Below, one piece after another: positions 47,604 through 58,910 of a DNA stretch of 64,000 bases. Position 1 is the first letter of the stretch; every line of letters begins with the position of its first letter. A program made the translations under genes and the position numbers. This DNA is from Filosporella fistucella (taxonomy: Eukaryota; Ascomycota; Leotiomycetes; Helotiales). A model generated the notes under the pieces. The model was not told the DNA's origin and did not search any database. It worked only from the letters and a program-made list of their open reading frames with translations. Location of the stretch: assembly GCA_030077755.1 (NCBI GenBank), contig JAQJZZ010000017.1, positions 1,984,001 to 2,048,000 on the forward strand. The letters run 5' to 3'.

Positions 47604-49516
47604 ATGTCTTCGCCCCACTTCACCCCGATAGTCATCGGTGTTGGCGATATCAAGAATCGCTCAGTAAAGGTAGAAGATGCCATTGAACCCCTTCAACTTA
47701 TGCTTCAATCTATTTTCAAAGCGATTGAAGATAGTCGTTTATCAGCAGATGCGACGAAAGAGTTACAGTCGAAAATTGATCATATTGGCGTGGTAAATAC
47801 TTGGACGTGGCAATATGCAGATCTCCCTGGCTTGATTGGGAAGAAACTTGGTGTGGTGCCAAAATATAAGGTGCTCAGTCATCATGGTGGTGACTCGCCG
47901 GCGAAATTGTTTGATGAAGCTGCGAGGAGAATTTCAAAGGGAGAGAGTAAGGTGGCGATTGTAACGGGTGGGGAGGCGCTGGCTTCTTGTGAGTTGGTTA
48001 TGATTTTTGTCTGAAATGGTGCTGAGGATCGAAGTGGCTGCCTGTGCAGCAGCTGGGAAACTACCGCCTCCTGGATGGACAGCTCCTGATGAAGAGGTGA
48101 AGGGAGTCTCGGTGTCTGATGTGAGTGTTGTGATGAAAGAAAGTGGGTGTTTCAACTATATATCTCATATATCTTGATGCTAATTATGAAGGCATTGGAA
48201 CTCTTCACTCAATTGGACTACCCATTCACATATATCCGCTTTATGAAAATGGATTTCGGGCACATAGAGGACAACCGCTTCAGGAGAACAATCGAGAATC
48301 AGCTGAATTATATGCCGAGTTTGCAAAAGTGGCCGAAAAAAACCCACTGGCTTGGAATTATGGGCAGCCGGCTGCAACACAAGAAGCCATCGGGACGGTA
48401 TCGAAGAAGAATCGGATGATCTGTTTTCCATGTAAGGATCTTTCTCAGCTTGGAAGATTTAAAGCTAATGGGATATAGATCCGCTACTAATGAATGCATT
48501 CAATAATATTAATTTAGCAGGAGCATGTCTGTTGACTTCAACAGAATATGCGAAAGAGGTTGGGGTTCCAGAGAATAGATGGATATATCCTCTGGGAGGT
48601 GCTGGCACTAGTGATAGTACAAATTGCAAGTCCTCCTGCAGCACTGCTATTCATTTGAGGCTGACGAATTGCAGTTTGGGAGCGACCAAACTACTATTCG
48701 AGCCCCGCTATCTCGCGGTCATTAGATGAAGGTCTCCGAATCTCAGGCTTGAAAAAAGAAGAAATAGATCTTTACGATTTCTACTCGTAAGCTGTTCAAA
48801 CACATCTAGAAAATCCTCTCACAGCAAGAAACAGATGCTTCCCCATCGTCCCCAAACTAGCCTGCGAGCATCTCGGTCTTCCCTTGACTAAGAGTCCAAA
48901 ACCAATTACTCTCCTAGGAGGCTTGACCTCTTTCGGTGGAGCAGGAAATAATTATTCCATGCATGTTCGTATACCTCTTTTACCAAGAATATTAATTGTA
49001 ACACGACAAGGCTCTTACGGAAATGGTACGACAACTAAGGAAAGGAAACGGGAAGACAGGGCTTGTACTTGCGAATGGAGGTATGGTGACTTATCAATAT
49101 GCCGTGTGCCTTTCTTCCCAGCCGCGAGGAAGCAATTACCCAGAGAAGAATCAACTTCCTGAATTGCTTCACGATGATACGATACCGGAAATAGATGAGC
49201 ATGCGGAAGGAGAAGCAGTTATTGAGGTAAAATTCCCGAATCAATTAGGAGACAAGGGTGTTATACTAATTAGGCTGTGTCTTCCTTTTGATAGACATAT
49301 ACCGTAGAATATAGTCGTGATGGTAGGCCTCTTCGCGGCCATATCGTAGGCCGCCTGAAGTCTAATAATTATCGCTTTATCGCGAATCATGCAAATGAAA
49401 AGACGTTACTACAGCTAGGAAATAATACAAAGGAACAGATAGGAAGAAAGGGTTTTGTGAGTCTTGGAGATGATGGAAGGAATTTGTTTAGTTTTGAAGG
49501 AGGAGAGACATTGTAG
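47604..49516 (+). CDS. Thiolase-fold acetyl-CoA acyltransferase-like protein
   Basis: Eight exons: 47604-47988, 48050-48142, 48192-48431, 48479-48625, 48675-48786, 48835-48964, 49011-49226 and 49295-49516. The product is 514 aa. Intron 4 (48626-48674) uses a GC donor (GCAAGT … GCAG); the others are GT-AG. Family blocks seen are TPIVIGVGDIKNRS at the N terminus, VAIVTGGEALASS, the HSIGLPIHIYPLYENGFRAH block, then FPYPLLMNAFNNINLAGACLLTS, YDFYSCFPIVPKLACEHL and GGLTSFGGAGNNYSMHAL. The last 90 residues form the extra C-terminal domain usual for this subfamily. The nucleophilic Cys position of classic thiolases (the GGEALAS block) has no Cys, so the reaction may not be standard thiolysis. Relatives are annotated as SCP2-thiolase-like or acetyl-CoA acetyltransferases acting on CoA esters, often peroxisomal. 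Confidence 0.88.
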
Positions 49517-49898
49517 CGTTGTGTTGTAGTCAATGGTTTATAGATGTGAAATTGACCTGGGTGGTATATTTTATGAGCTGCAGACTGTCGCAAATTGTGC
49601 CGGTGATGGCGTGCCGGCTGTAACACCTTGTGCCATTCGGATGCAGTAATATTTGGGAGATCACTGGCATATAAGATATGTGATATTTGCATCAATTTTC
49701 AAAAGTCAATTCCATCAGCTGTAGAACGATTCTCTAATTTTCAACTTGCATACAAATTTATTCTCAACTCTGACTCCACTCCCAACCCTACTCACCTAAC
49801 TCTAAGCGATCTTGTTTTCGCCACATACTGAAATTTTCCTTCCACTCCACGCTGCATTAGTATTAGATATACAGATAGCTGCCCCAATCACACAACAA
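49517..49898. other. Intergenic region
   Basis: 3' flank of the thiolase-like gene and 5' flank of tRNA-Cys. No gene seen. Confidence 0.45.
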
Positions 49899-50037
49899 GC
49901 TTCGATAGCTCAGTGGTAGAGCGGGAGATTGCAGTCAATGCGATAATCTCCAGGTCAGGTGGTAAGCCATCTCCAATTATCTACCAGCTGAAGCCAAACA
50001 GCTAACAAAAGAATCAGTTCGAACCACCTTCGGAGCT
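49899..50037 (+). tRNA. tRNA-Cys (GCA) with anticodon-loop intron and a second 56-nt insertion in the T arm
   Basis: The acceptor stem is GCTTCGA/TCGGAGC, the D arm GCTC/GAGC, the anticodon stem GGAGA/TCTCC with anticodon GCA at 49931-49933, the variable loop AGGTC, and the discriminator T (typical of tRNA-Cys). An 11-nt intron (49935-49945) sits at the standard position after base 37. The T arm is split: AGGTG (49957-49961) is separated from TTCGAAC-CACCT (50018-50029) by 56 nt. That insert starts GTAAGC, contains GCTAAC 16 nt before its end, and ends TCAG, exactly like a fungal spliceosomal intron. Removing it gives a perfect 5-bp T stem and 7-nt loop. The insertion point is ambiguous by one base because its last G also completes the B box. 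Whether the gene is functional is unknown. Confidence 0.85.
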
Positions 50038-50068
50038 TCAAGTGCTCGATCTACGGATTGAGGTGTTC

Positions 50069-50075
50069 TTTTTTT
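50069..50075 (+). terminator. Pol III T-run terminator for tRNA-Cys
   Basis: Seven consecutive T residues lie 31 bp after the tRNA end, with a second run of eight at 50082-50089. Confidence 0.6.
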
Positions 50076-50089
50076 GCCAAATTTTTTTT

Positions 50090-50523
50090 GGTTGACTGGA
50101 ATATTAAGGAATAGCAGAGTCGGAGTATGGTCGGGGAATTAGCTGGCGTACGCGAGCCTTGAAGGGGTGAAAAGTGCAGCTCGTTTAGATGATGAGACTA
50201 AGAGGCGCGAGAAGGTTACATTCGTGTTAGAAGGGCATAAATTAGAAGAGAATGAGATCTGGATGAAACGTCACATTGCGCGTATATTGATCTCTAGACA
50301 GACCACGCAACGTAGTGATAGAACTTCAGAAAATTCACTTATTCGATACCTCGAATTCCCAAAGATCTTCTTCAAGATTTACTGTTTTATCGTCCAAAAG
50401 ATATGTAGACAACATATATTATACACGCATCAATTACTACATTACACAGAGCTTTCTCGTCATCCTATTCCGCCACGGCAACATCCATTACATACGCCAC
50501 CCATCTAGCATCATCCTCCAAAC
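50090..50523. other. Intergenic region
   Basis: No gene seen. 3' flank of the ferritin-like gene. Confidence 0.4.
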
Positions 50524-52184
50524 TTATCCAGCCTGGTACAAGAATGGTCCGGCAGCAACATGAGGATTAACCATACTAAGGTTGAAAGCCGTATACGGCA
50601 AATCCGCATCAGTAAGCGCAATGAACATCGTTCCATTGATCGCTGGATCTCCCTCATATGTCGACACATCAGGCTGGATAGTCTGTCCATAATTCAATCC
50701 ATCTCTGGCTGTGATGTTCGTCAATGGAGAATAAGTAATATTCAATTGCGAAACCCAGAGGACGAATTGTGGTGCATCAGCTGAGGTAGATGTAACGTAA
50801 CTATTGTTCGGTCCAACAGCCTTGCCTGGGTTCTCCCATGAGAGGAAAACTTCACGGCCTGGGTAGGAGAGAGGAATTGATCTGTTCTGGCTGATTGAAG
50901 CGGCACAATCGAAACCAGTGACGTTGTATTCGACACAACCCTCTCCCTCAGGAGGATCAGAGCTTGGAGCGGCAGGACCAAAGCCAGTTGTCTCATTGAA
51001 ACCGGTCTGTGTGGCATTTCTGCGAGCACTGTTTGGCTGATTGAGAGCCGTCAGAGCTGGGAAATTTTGCCATGCAAGACGCTTGGAGTTGGCGGGACAT
51101 TCGCTGATGTATGGAGCGAGAAGTGTCCAGGCCCAAGATTGTGGGATACCAGTCTCAAACCAAACTGGCATTGGGAAGAGGCCTGCGAATTGGCGGAAGA
51201 TCATTTGTTGACGGGCCTCGGTGGCGATTGACTGATCGAGAAGCTGAGCAACTTCACGAGCATCGAGGTGTGCTTGGAAACCCCAAACTCCTGACTCGCC
51301 GAAGCGTGTAAGCCTCTGAGTGAAATCGAAGGCTTCATGGACGGTCTTGAATGGGTAATTGTATGTGCCTAGATATGTGAGAAATGATTAACTATTTGGG
51401 GATAAAATTCCATACATTGTGGTGTTGCACCTCCTGGGCCACCAAGCAGATTAGAGAGAAGAGTAGCATGACCGGCTTCTTGGTTTGCCATGAACTCAAT
51501 CAAGAATCGATCACTTGGAGTGAGTCCAGCAGCTGTGAACTCCTCTTCAGAAAAGGTTGCCAGGATGTTGTGGAAAAGATCCAACTCAATCCACTCTTGG
51601 TATAATCCGAGAAGGACAGATTGATAATCGAAATCAGACTGAACACGGTAGACTGGCTCAGTACCATTGGTACCTAGACCACCTGCTGGTGTGTATGGGA
51701 TTGGCTCTTGGTTGTTCAACTCGCCGTTCGGGTTGTAAATCAATGCCGTTGGATTTGGTGGCAGCATTGGGATAGCAGTTCCTGCTGGTGAGTTGCTCAA
51801 TGCACCAGTTGTGGTGGGTGTTCCCGAGTATGGTCCATGACTTGTGACACCAGTGACCTGGCTGCTCACAACAGGCGGGATGGCATTTGTTGCGCCTGGA
51901 ATTTCAGAAACAGGAATACCAGCATAGGATGCTGCTGCCGAGGCAGCAGAGAGATTTGGTGTTGGCTCTTGAGGATAGCTATAGGCGCCAAATGGTGACG
52001 ATGCTGCAGAAGCAGCAGGATTTACAGTGCCCGTCAAGACGGTAGCCTGGATTTGACCGTCAGATATCTGATTTAAGGGATGTCCGGTTGGAACCTGGGG
52101 CTGCCCATCTGAGAGTTGACTGACTTGAGGAAGGGCGGCTGCGGCGGCGATGAAGCCAGCCGTGACACCTGCTTTGTAGAACAT
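50524..52184 (-). CDS. rds1: Secreted ferritin-like (Rds1-type stress-response) protein
   Basis: Two exons, 52184-51416 and 51368-50524. The intron at 51415-51369 (GTATGG … TCTAG) joins the frames to 537 aa. A signal peptide (MFYKAGVTAGFIAAAAALP) is followed by a Ser/Ala/Pro-rich, repeat-like region with LSDGQPQVPTGHPLNQISDGQ (about 25-170). The ferritin-like four-helix domain begins FDYQSVLLGLYQEWIELDLFH and contains FMANQEAGHATLLSNLLGG and, after the intron, LLDQSIATEARQQMIFRQFAG. The Glu and Glu-x-x-His residues of the di-metal centre are in place. The C-terminal third is beta-rich with many N-glycosylation sites. The family includes fission-yeast Rds1, induced by starvation and stress. 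Metal binding is inferred, and the biochemical role is not known. Confidence 0.88.
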
Positions 52185-55100
52185 TTTGAAGGAAGTGAGA
52201 GTGTTGATGGTGAGGAGAAATTCGTGCTTATGGAAGATCTTTATATACTTCAAAGCAATATGTCAATTGCCACTGAGCAAGAGCTTCAAAGCATGACGCC
52301 TACACCAGCTGCAAGCTGTTGAAGCATGAGGTAATGCATCGTACTGGTTATCAGGCAGGTTTAGGACCGTTGACTCCCTGATTTCTCCCAATAATCTGCC
52401 GACATGGAGCACAATGAGCCTCTAGAGCTGCAGTGTGCCTGCAAAGCTAGATGGAGAGATAGACTAGCAAGGTACATAGCTCGAAGATTTCACAAAGCTT
52501 TTTGCAGCCGGGAGAGCTTGCTCGACGTAAGCTGGAATTTCACTGCTTAGACTATTGCGATAGTGCATCAACAAGGTATAGATAGAGGGAGGCTCTGAAG
52601 TTTAAGATACGATAGCAGAAAATGTTACAAGACAACAATACTAGAAAGTATACAACCATTTGAGCTGCAGGTAATTCCTCAGCCTCGGCAAATCCTTAAC
52701 CTGATGAATTCAAATTATTTCAATCCCTGTGGAAATCCATCTCCAAATGAGAGGACGTCACTGGCAAGGGTTCCTTACTTAAGCATTGCCGTTGAGCCTC
52801 GCCGGAGCATTTCCAGCGGCCGGAGCTAGACCCCACGATCAGAATATAAGACCCGGAGTAAGATCCGAATATTTCTCTTGAGCCAATACTTCCGCCGGGA
52901 GATCGAGTCGATAATCGAGATGCAATGCAATGTCACTGGACTATACAGGGTGGGTGGCGAAGAGTAGTAGCTTGGGATTGTGTGATGGAATTCAGACTTC
53001 TGCATGTCAGCTCAATCAGGGGATTGTATTGCTGATCTTAAAATATCTCTGGTATTGATATGCAGTACCTGAGTCAAAGAGTATGCATGACAAGAATCTT
53101 TCCCTGGTTGTGTGAAAAATGAAATGGAGACGCTGTTGACCTTGAGCTCCAATTGTGATAATGTTCCATATTCAACCTGTGAGTGGGGACAGTACCCATG
53201 AGCATTTGGAATCAAAACTTGACACTTGCTGTTAATACCGCTTTTCCGGGTTCGCAGCACAATTGGAGACTCGGAAGCTTCTTTCCATTTGGCTGTGGAG
53301 TTGTAAGTCCAATGAAATGTTGAGTAGTGACGTCCTCGAATTTAGCTTCGATGTAGGTCCACGCGAACCTTGCATTGCCACCCAAGTCACGCCCTACACT
53401 TAACATGTTCTATAGCCAGTAGAGACGAAGTAGAGATTTCTATTCGAGTGAAAAATAAACTCCTTTGGTTTATCTCTACAAAAGTACTAAATTGAAACGC
53501 AAGCTGTCCCGGACAAAGCTCAGTGATTGCGTCACATGACGTGCAAGTGCAATTCTGGGATTCAATGCGATGGTTCTAAGCTGTTTAGCTTGAAGAATGC
53601 TACGCTCTCAGCATTGAATCGATACTCAGTAGTTCTAAGTTTCAATTCCGACAGTATTCGGTGAGCCGCCGAACACGAAGATATGTCACTACTAATTCTT
53701 CGCGAGTGATATAACTACTCTCTGTGCTTTGCAATTAGCTATTCAATTTTCTGCTTTCAGAGGGTGCAGCTCTGCAAATTCACAACCATCTCCCAACTCT
53801 TTCGTATAAGATGCAAGGCCGAAAGAGGGTTGAATATAGCTGAAGCAAGTCGAAGCTAAATCTTGTCACAAGCATAATTTTATTTGGTATCAACTTTGAC
53901 TTTTATCTGCTGCTGTATCTCCTTCTATACAAAGAGCTTCAAACTACCTACCATCTCACTATTTCTTCCTCTCCCATTATTCCAATATAGAGGTTTTGTC
54001 TTCACGTCAATTCACTCTGCGTCCAAACTCAAATCCCTATAATCCCTTTCCCTTTGTCTCTCTTGCCCACCCTTCTTCTTTCTATAAAAACTACTCAACC
54101 CGTCCCTCCTTCGCCGATCAAACCTTTCGATCACCCAGTACCCCGCATGGGGCAGGGATAACTGGAACGATTTCAAAGCAGATTAACGTGGAGAAGGAGT
54201 TTTTGCGAACATATGTGATGCTCTGTGTTGGGTTCAATTCAATTTCTAAAAGTTGAAGAAGTGATATCATTCCTCTTTGCAATAAGCTCTGTACCTTGAG
54301 TAATAATAGCTTAGACGGAATATCTTCGGCAGAGCTATGTATTGACAACAGTTATTCTTGCGACGATAGCTGGTTTTCATCTGAGGTTTGAAAGATATCG
54401 TAACCTCCGCAATCCCTCCAACCTCCGACACTTATGCCTTAACCCCGGACTACAAAGCCGACAATCCACCACCATAATATCCTCTACACCGAAGCGGATC
54501 CACACGCATTGAACCAGCTACAAAATATCGGGTGATTGTGGTCGTGGCCATGGAAGTGTTGAAGTCACAACTGCAATGCCGACTTGCCGTCCAGCAGGAA
54601 ATTTATACCCGGAATTACCCCGCTGGCAGGTACAGTTGATATCATTCACTTCAATAACTCACTCCAACTCACTTGTTCTTTCTGTTCCTAGGCGCAACTC
54701 AATCCGTCTTTTCACTCTCGAATCTGAATAGCTTCTCAACTTCCCTCCCTCAATGGGTCGAACTCGAGATTTGCAGCTTCTCATCTACTGTATTTAGACA
54801 TCTTCTGCTCCGGTATATATAGCCCACCCCTCTTTCCTTCTGCACTCTTCTGGATGAACTTAGAGGACTACAACAAGTAAATGGGGAGCATCTTCAGGAG
54901 CGGGCAAAGTGTAGAAGATACATTTGAGTGTCACCCCTTAATTCAGGAGGAGACGAGAGATTTGAAGCATCCAGATGTACTCAAAAACTTTGTCAATTCT
55001 AATACTAAAGACACAAGAGGAAAATGATGGTTCGACGATAGTAGGCATTATTAACAACAAACAGACTTGACGAAAGAAAAGAATCGATGACAATACAAAC

Positions 55101-55640
55101 TCTTGACGAAGGGTAGGATTGACGAAAGAAAGAATTGACGACAGTTCCAGAGTATACATATCTCTTCACACTTCTGGACAATACTAACACAGCCATCTTC
55201 CTCCACCTCCTAGATTCCTCGAGCAAAACTTCTACTGTTCCGGCGAACCTGGAACCGATTGACAAAGCGTGTACATTGGCTGCCACGTTGCCCACATACC
55301 GCGACCACCGTGTGTGCAAGGTTGTAGTTGTGTTTTCTTTAAGGAACAAGCTTGAGTCTACTCATGCTTATATACTCAGTTGAGATTGGTAGCCCCTTCA
55401 TAATAGCGAGGAGGAAGACGAAATGGAGTGGCAGAATTCAAAATATTGAGAAGTTGTAAATCAAGCTGAGACGGCACTTTGGATATTTTCTGAGAATATT
55501 GGGGTGTAATAAAATTACATTACATATATATAACTGATTTCGCGAATTTTGGTATATACGCGCCATACCGGGCCATGCCAGCCTAGCGCGATGCGCCAAC
55601 TTTTGTAAACCCATTTCCCATAATACAAGCGTCATTTTCA
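52185..55640. other. 3.5-kb region without a recognisable gene
   Basis: Short frames only, with no family signature or convincing splicing. The left part is the promoter side of the ferritin-like gene. A pyrimidine-rich, initiator-like region at 53930-53990 precedes a short frame (53996-54256) of no recognisable kind. At about 55066-55142 there are four TTGACGA words with flanking GAAAGAAA. A small unspliced or RNA gene cannot be excluded. Confidence 0.4.
55066..55142. repeat. Degenerate short direct repeats (TTGACGA-AAGAAA)
   Basis: Four copies of TTGACGA occur within 77 bp, two followed by AAGAAA. They are imperfect and unequally spaced. Confidence 0.6.
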
Positions 55641-58600
55641 TCATACAAACCCTCGAATGCCCCTGATTCCTACGCCTTTCTTCTCCTTTTTGGTATCCTT
55701 TGACTCGGGTTCCTTCTCCTTCCCCTTCTTGTCTTTATCCTCCTTCTTGCCAATGTTTTGTACACCCCCTGCGGTCAAGTCAGCATATGCAACGACAATA
55801 TGAACAGCGTTCAAGACTTACCTCTGCCATAAATTCTTACCTCGCTCTGTGGCTTTATTTTAGGCTTCCCGTGACTGTCCATACTTTCATTATCGGTATG
55901 ATCTCTGGTTGTCCCGGATGGGCCGGATGGGCTGTAAGGTTGAGGGATATTGAATCGGACGGCTCCACCCGAAGCACTCGTTGGACTTCTGCCACCAACT
56001 GGACTGATGGAGCGATAGCTTGTGTCAATCCTGGCTGGTCTGAGGGGGGTACCTTCATAAATAGTGGAAGTTTCTGGATCTGAAGACGCATGGGACCGAC
56101 GATGGTAGGACCGAGGAGATGGGCTGTTAGAGCGATATGGAGAGGCAGACAGAGAGCCAACTGCTAATAAAGCATCATCCCCACCCTGAAGCTGGTCGTT
56201 CTGTTCCCTGAGTTCGGTATAAGATGCCTGAAGGGCTGTATAGCGTTTCAAGAGATGTTCGTGTGCTTTCTGGAGTTCATCAATTCTGTATCGGGAGGCT
56301 GCAAGAGCTGAATCGATCATTCTCTGAACTGTGTCTGTTCGTTTAAGTCCATGATCATCAGCCACATCGCTCGCCATGTGCCTTAAAGATCCAAGCTCAG
56401 ACTCAAACGCTCTATGAGCTTTTAGTAGCTCATCGTCTCTAGCAGCCAACTGTAGCTCGAGAAGCTTGACCTGACCTAAGGCAGCTTCTCTGTCTTCTTT
56501 AGCCTGTGTAGCTGCTCGTTCGGCGACTTCATAAGTCAAAACTTGCTTTTCGAGCTTAGCAACCTCGACACGGAGTCTTTCCAACTCATCCAGACTGCTC
56601 TCAACGCTCTGAACCTTTTGGTTTGCATTCAATTCTCGTCTCTCGCTTTCGAGCACGATATTCTTGAGTCTGAGAGTATCGTCTTTTGCAATTGCAAGAT
56701 CATGAAGAAATTCTTCCCGCTCTTTATTCCACTTCTTCTGCTCTTCGCGGAGAATTCGTAACTTGGCAGAGAGGTCACTTTCCCATTTTCTGGAATGTGT
56801 CTTTGACTTTTCATGTTCCTTCTTCATCTGCAAGTTCAATCGTTTGGCCTCTTCAAGTTTAGACTTCAAACCGCGGTTTGAGTTTATCAAGTTTTGCGTC
56901 TCTGCTTCAACCCGAGCCTCACGGATCTGCTTGCGTCGAAGTTGACCAATATGTGAAAGATGCTGCTGCTTCAAATAGCGCTCAAAATTCAAATCATTCT
57001 TCAACAGTTGAATCTCACGAAGAAGATAGGCAACCTTGAGACCTGGGTCAGTTGTAGTGGGTCGCAGAGAAGGAGATCGTGGTATGGTCTCTCGTGTCAA
57101 AGAAGCAAGATAGGTGTCAATATGAGATTGTTCTTGGTGGGTTGAACCCAGGGACGCAGCAGAATCATTGGTCAAAGATTTATACAGACTTGCTCTGGTA
57201 GATCTCGGATGATTTAGCATGTCTGAAAGTTGCAAGCTTGATCCAAGCAGTGTTGGAGGAATGGTAGGACTATCGAGGCCTTCAGGTTGATTAGATGGCG
57301 AATCACCCATCGAGGCTATGGACTGTGATGTCTGAGAAAGCTGACGTTGCAATCCTGATGTGCGACCTCCCTCTGGAGAAGTTGTAGTATATGATGGGTT
57401 CTTCCAGCTCGTATGCCGTGAGGGAATGGGGGTAGTAACAGACTCCAAGAGTAATGATTGCTCGGGAACGTCTTCATTTGCTTCGACATTCTTGACTGGA
57501 CCTCTTGGTCTGGCGTTATGCTCATTAATATCCTCGCTAGGCACATAAAGAGCCATACACTCAGCCAAAACATCTGCAGCTTCACTTTTCAAGAATCGGT
57601 TGTTATCCGTCAACTCCGATTCAATCGTAAGCATGAAGAAATTCGGGTGGAGAAGATGTACTTGTCGAAATGGTTCAGATCTTTGTCGGACCTCAGTCGG
57701 CTCAATGTCCAAGTCATCTGCCCCAGGGAAATTGGCATGCCGAAGGTATCTCTGTGGCTTGCGAATATAGCTCATGAAATTGATAGGATAGAGGCCGTAT
57801 AGAAATGTGAAATAATGTAATAGCTCCGGTACAGTTTCATCCTCTGACTCAAGGAGGTAAGTCATCTTCTCCCATGATCTGTTTCCCTCCCCAAGCTCTT
57901 CTTGTTTCTCGGACTTCTCATCATCAGGATCGCGGGGTAGTATTTCGGCTGCTTTCCTCTCACGATCCCAAAACAGCATCCTTGTGTATATGTTGAAAAG
58001 CGCCGGGAGATGCTTTGAGGCCGTGTTTGGCATATGTGGTAGAAACATGATCAAAGCCGTCATGGCGAGTGAAATAACACGAGTCGAGGTATCGCTTTGT
58101 AGGCATCGAAGGAGGTTTTCGAAAAGAGGTGTCTGGAGCATTTGGTGCAGATGGGGAGGTTGGTGTCGAATGAATTCGCAGAGCACTGAGAGGGCCAAAA
58201 TCCTGCTATCCTTCTTCACAAAGAACTTGTTTATTGTTGTCAAGAAATCCTAAGATGATTTAGCGATGCTTCCAGAATACGTTCAATGTTCATTACCTTT
58301 GGACGTTTCTTCCCGAAAGATAGTAGAATCAGTTGAAGTTGTGACTCTACAAATCTTGCATTAGCCTCAAACTCTTCTGTTGCGATCTTCGTCTTGACAA
58401 GCCAAGTCGCCAGTAGACTCTCTGCGACTGCGTCACTTGTTGTTTTGGCATCCGCAAGTTGATCTCCTTCTTCCTCTTCATCGTAAACCAAGATGCTAAG
58501 CAAGGTATTCTTTGCCTCTAATGCCAATCCTTTCTCCACCCCTAGATGTATCAATGTCGGTGTTGAAAGCTTGTCCCACCATTGTAATAACCTTCCGGAG

Positions 58601-58910
58601 CCTCTAATTGAGGGCTTTAATAACCGCAGGATGGCGAGGAAGGGCGCGAGACGTGACGGGTGCTCGATTATTGATGCTTCGTAGATATTGAACAATTCTT
58701 CTTGCAGCCGATTTGAGTCTGATTCGTCATATGTGGCATGCTTGATAAGGTAAGCGTTTATGACATTAAGTAGCTCGTCCGGAAGAGGGGTGGTAAGATT
58801 CGGAGCGAAGCTGGTGATAGCTTTTGAGAGATCTTTCAGAGATCTAGAGTTCCACTGTCAGTCAAACATCATGGCGGAGATCTGCAGAGTTGCACTGACC
58901 CAGAATACAT
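55641..58910 (-). CDS. TSC1: Tuberous sclerosis 1 (hamartin) homologue
   Basis: Four exons: 58910-58900 (11 bp), 58843-58297, 58249-55822 and 55768-55641. The introns are 47-56 bp GT-AG, and the product is 1037 aa. The tiny first exon was chosen because it gives the family start MYSGSLKDLSKAITSF. The N-terminal hamartin domain (HEAT-like helices) covers about residues 1-400, with KHATYDESDSNRLQEELFN, the LSILVYDEEEEGDQ loop and RILALSVLCEFIRHQPPHLH. A Ser-rich linker follows, then a long coiled coil from about 594 to 870, and a basic tail ending GIRGIRGFV. Tsc1 binds Tsc2, and the pair inhibits Rheb and TORC1. The Tsc2 partner is not in this window. Confidence 0.92.
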
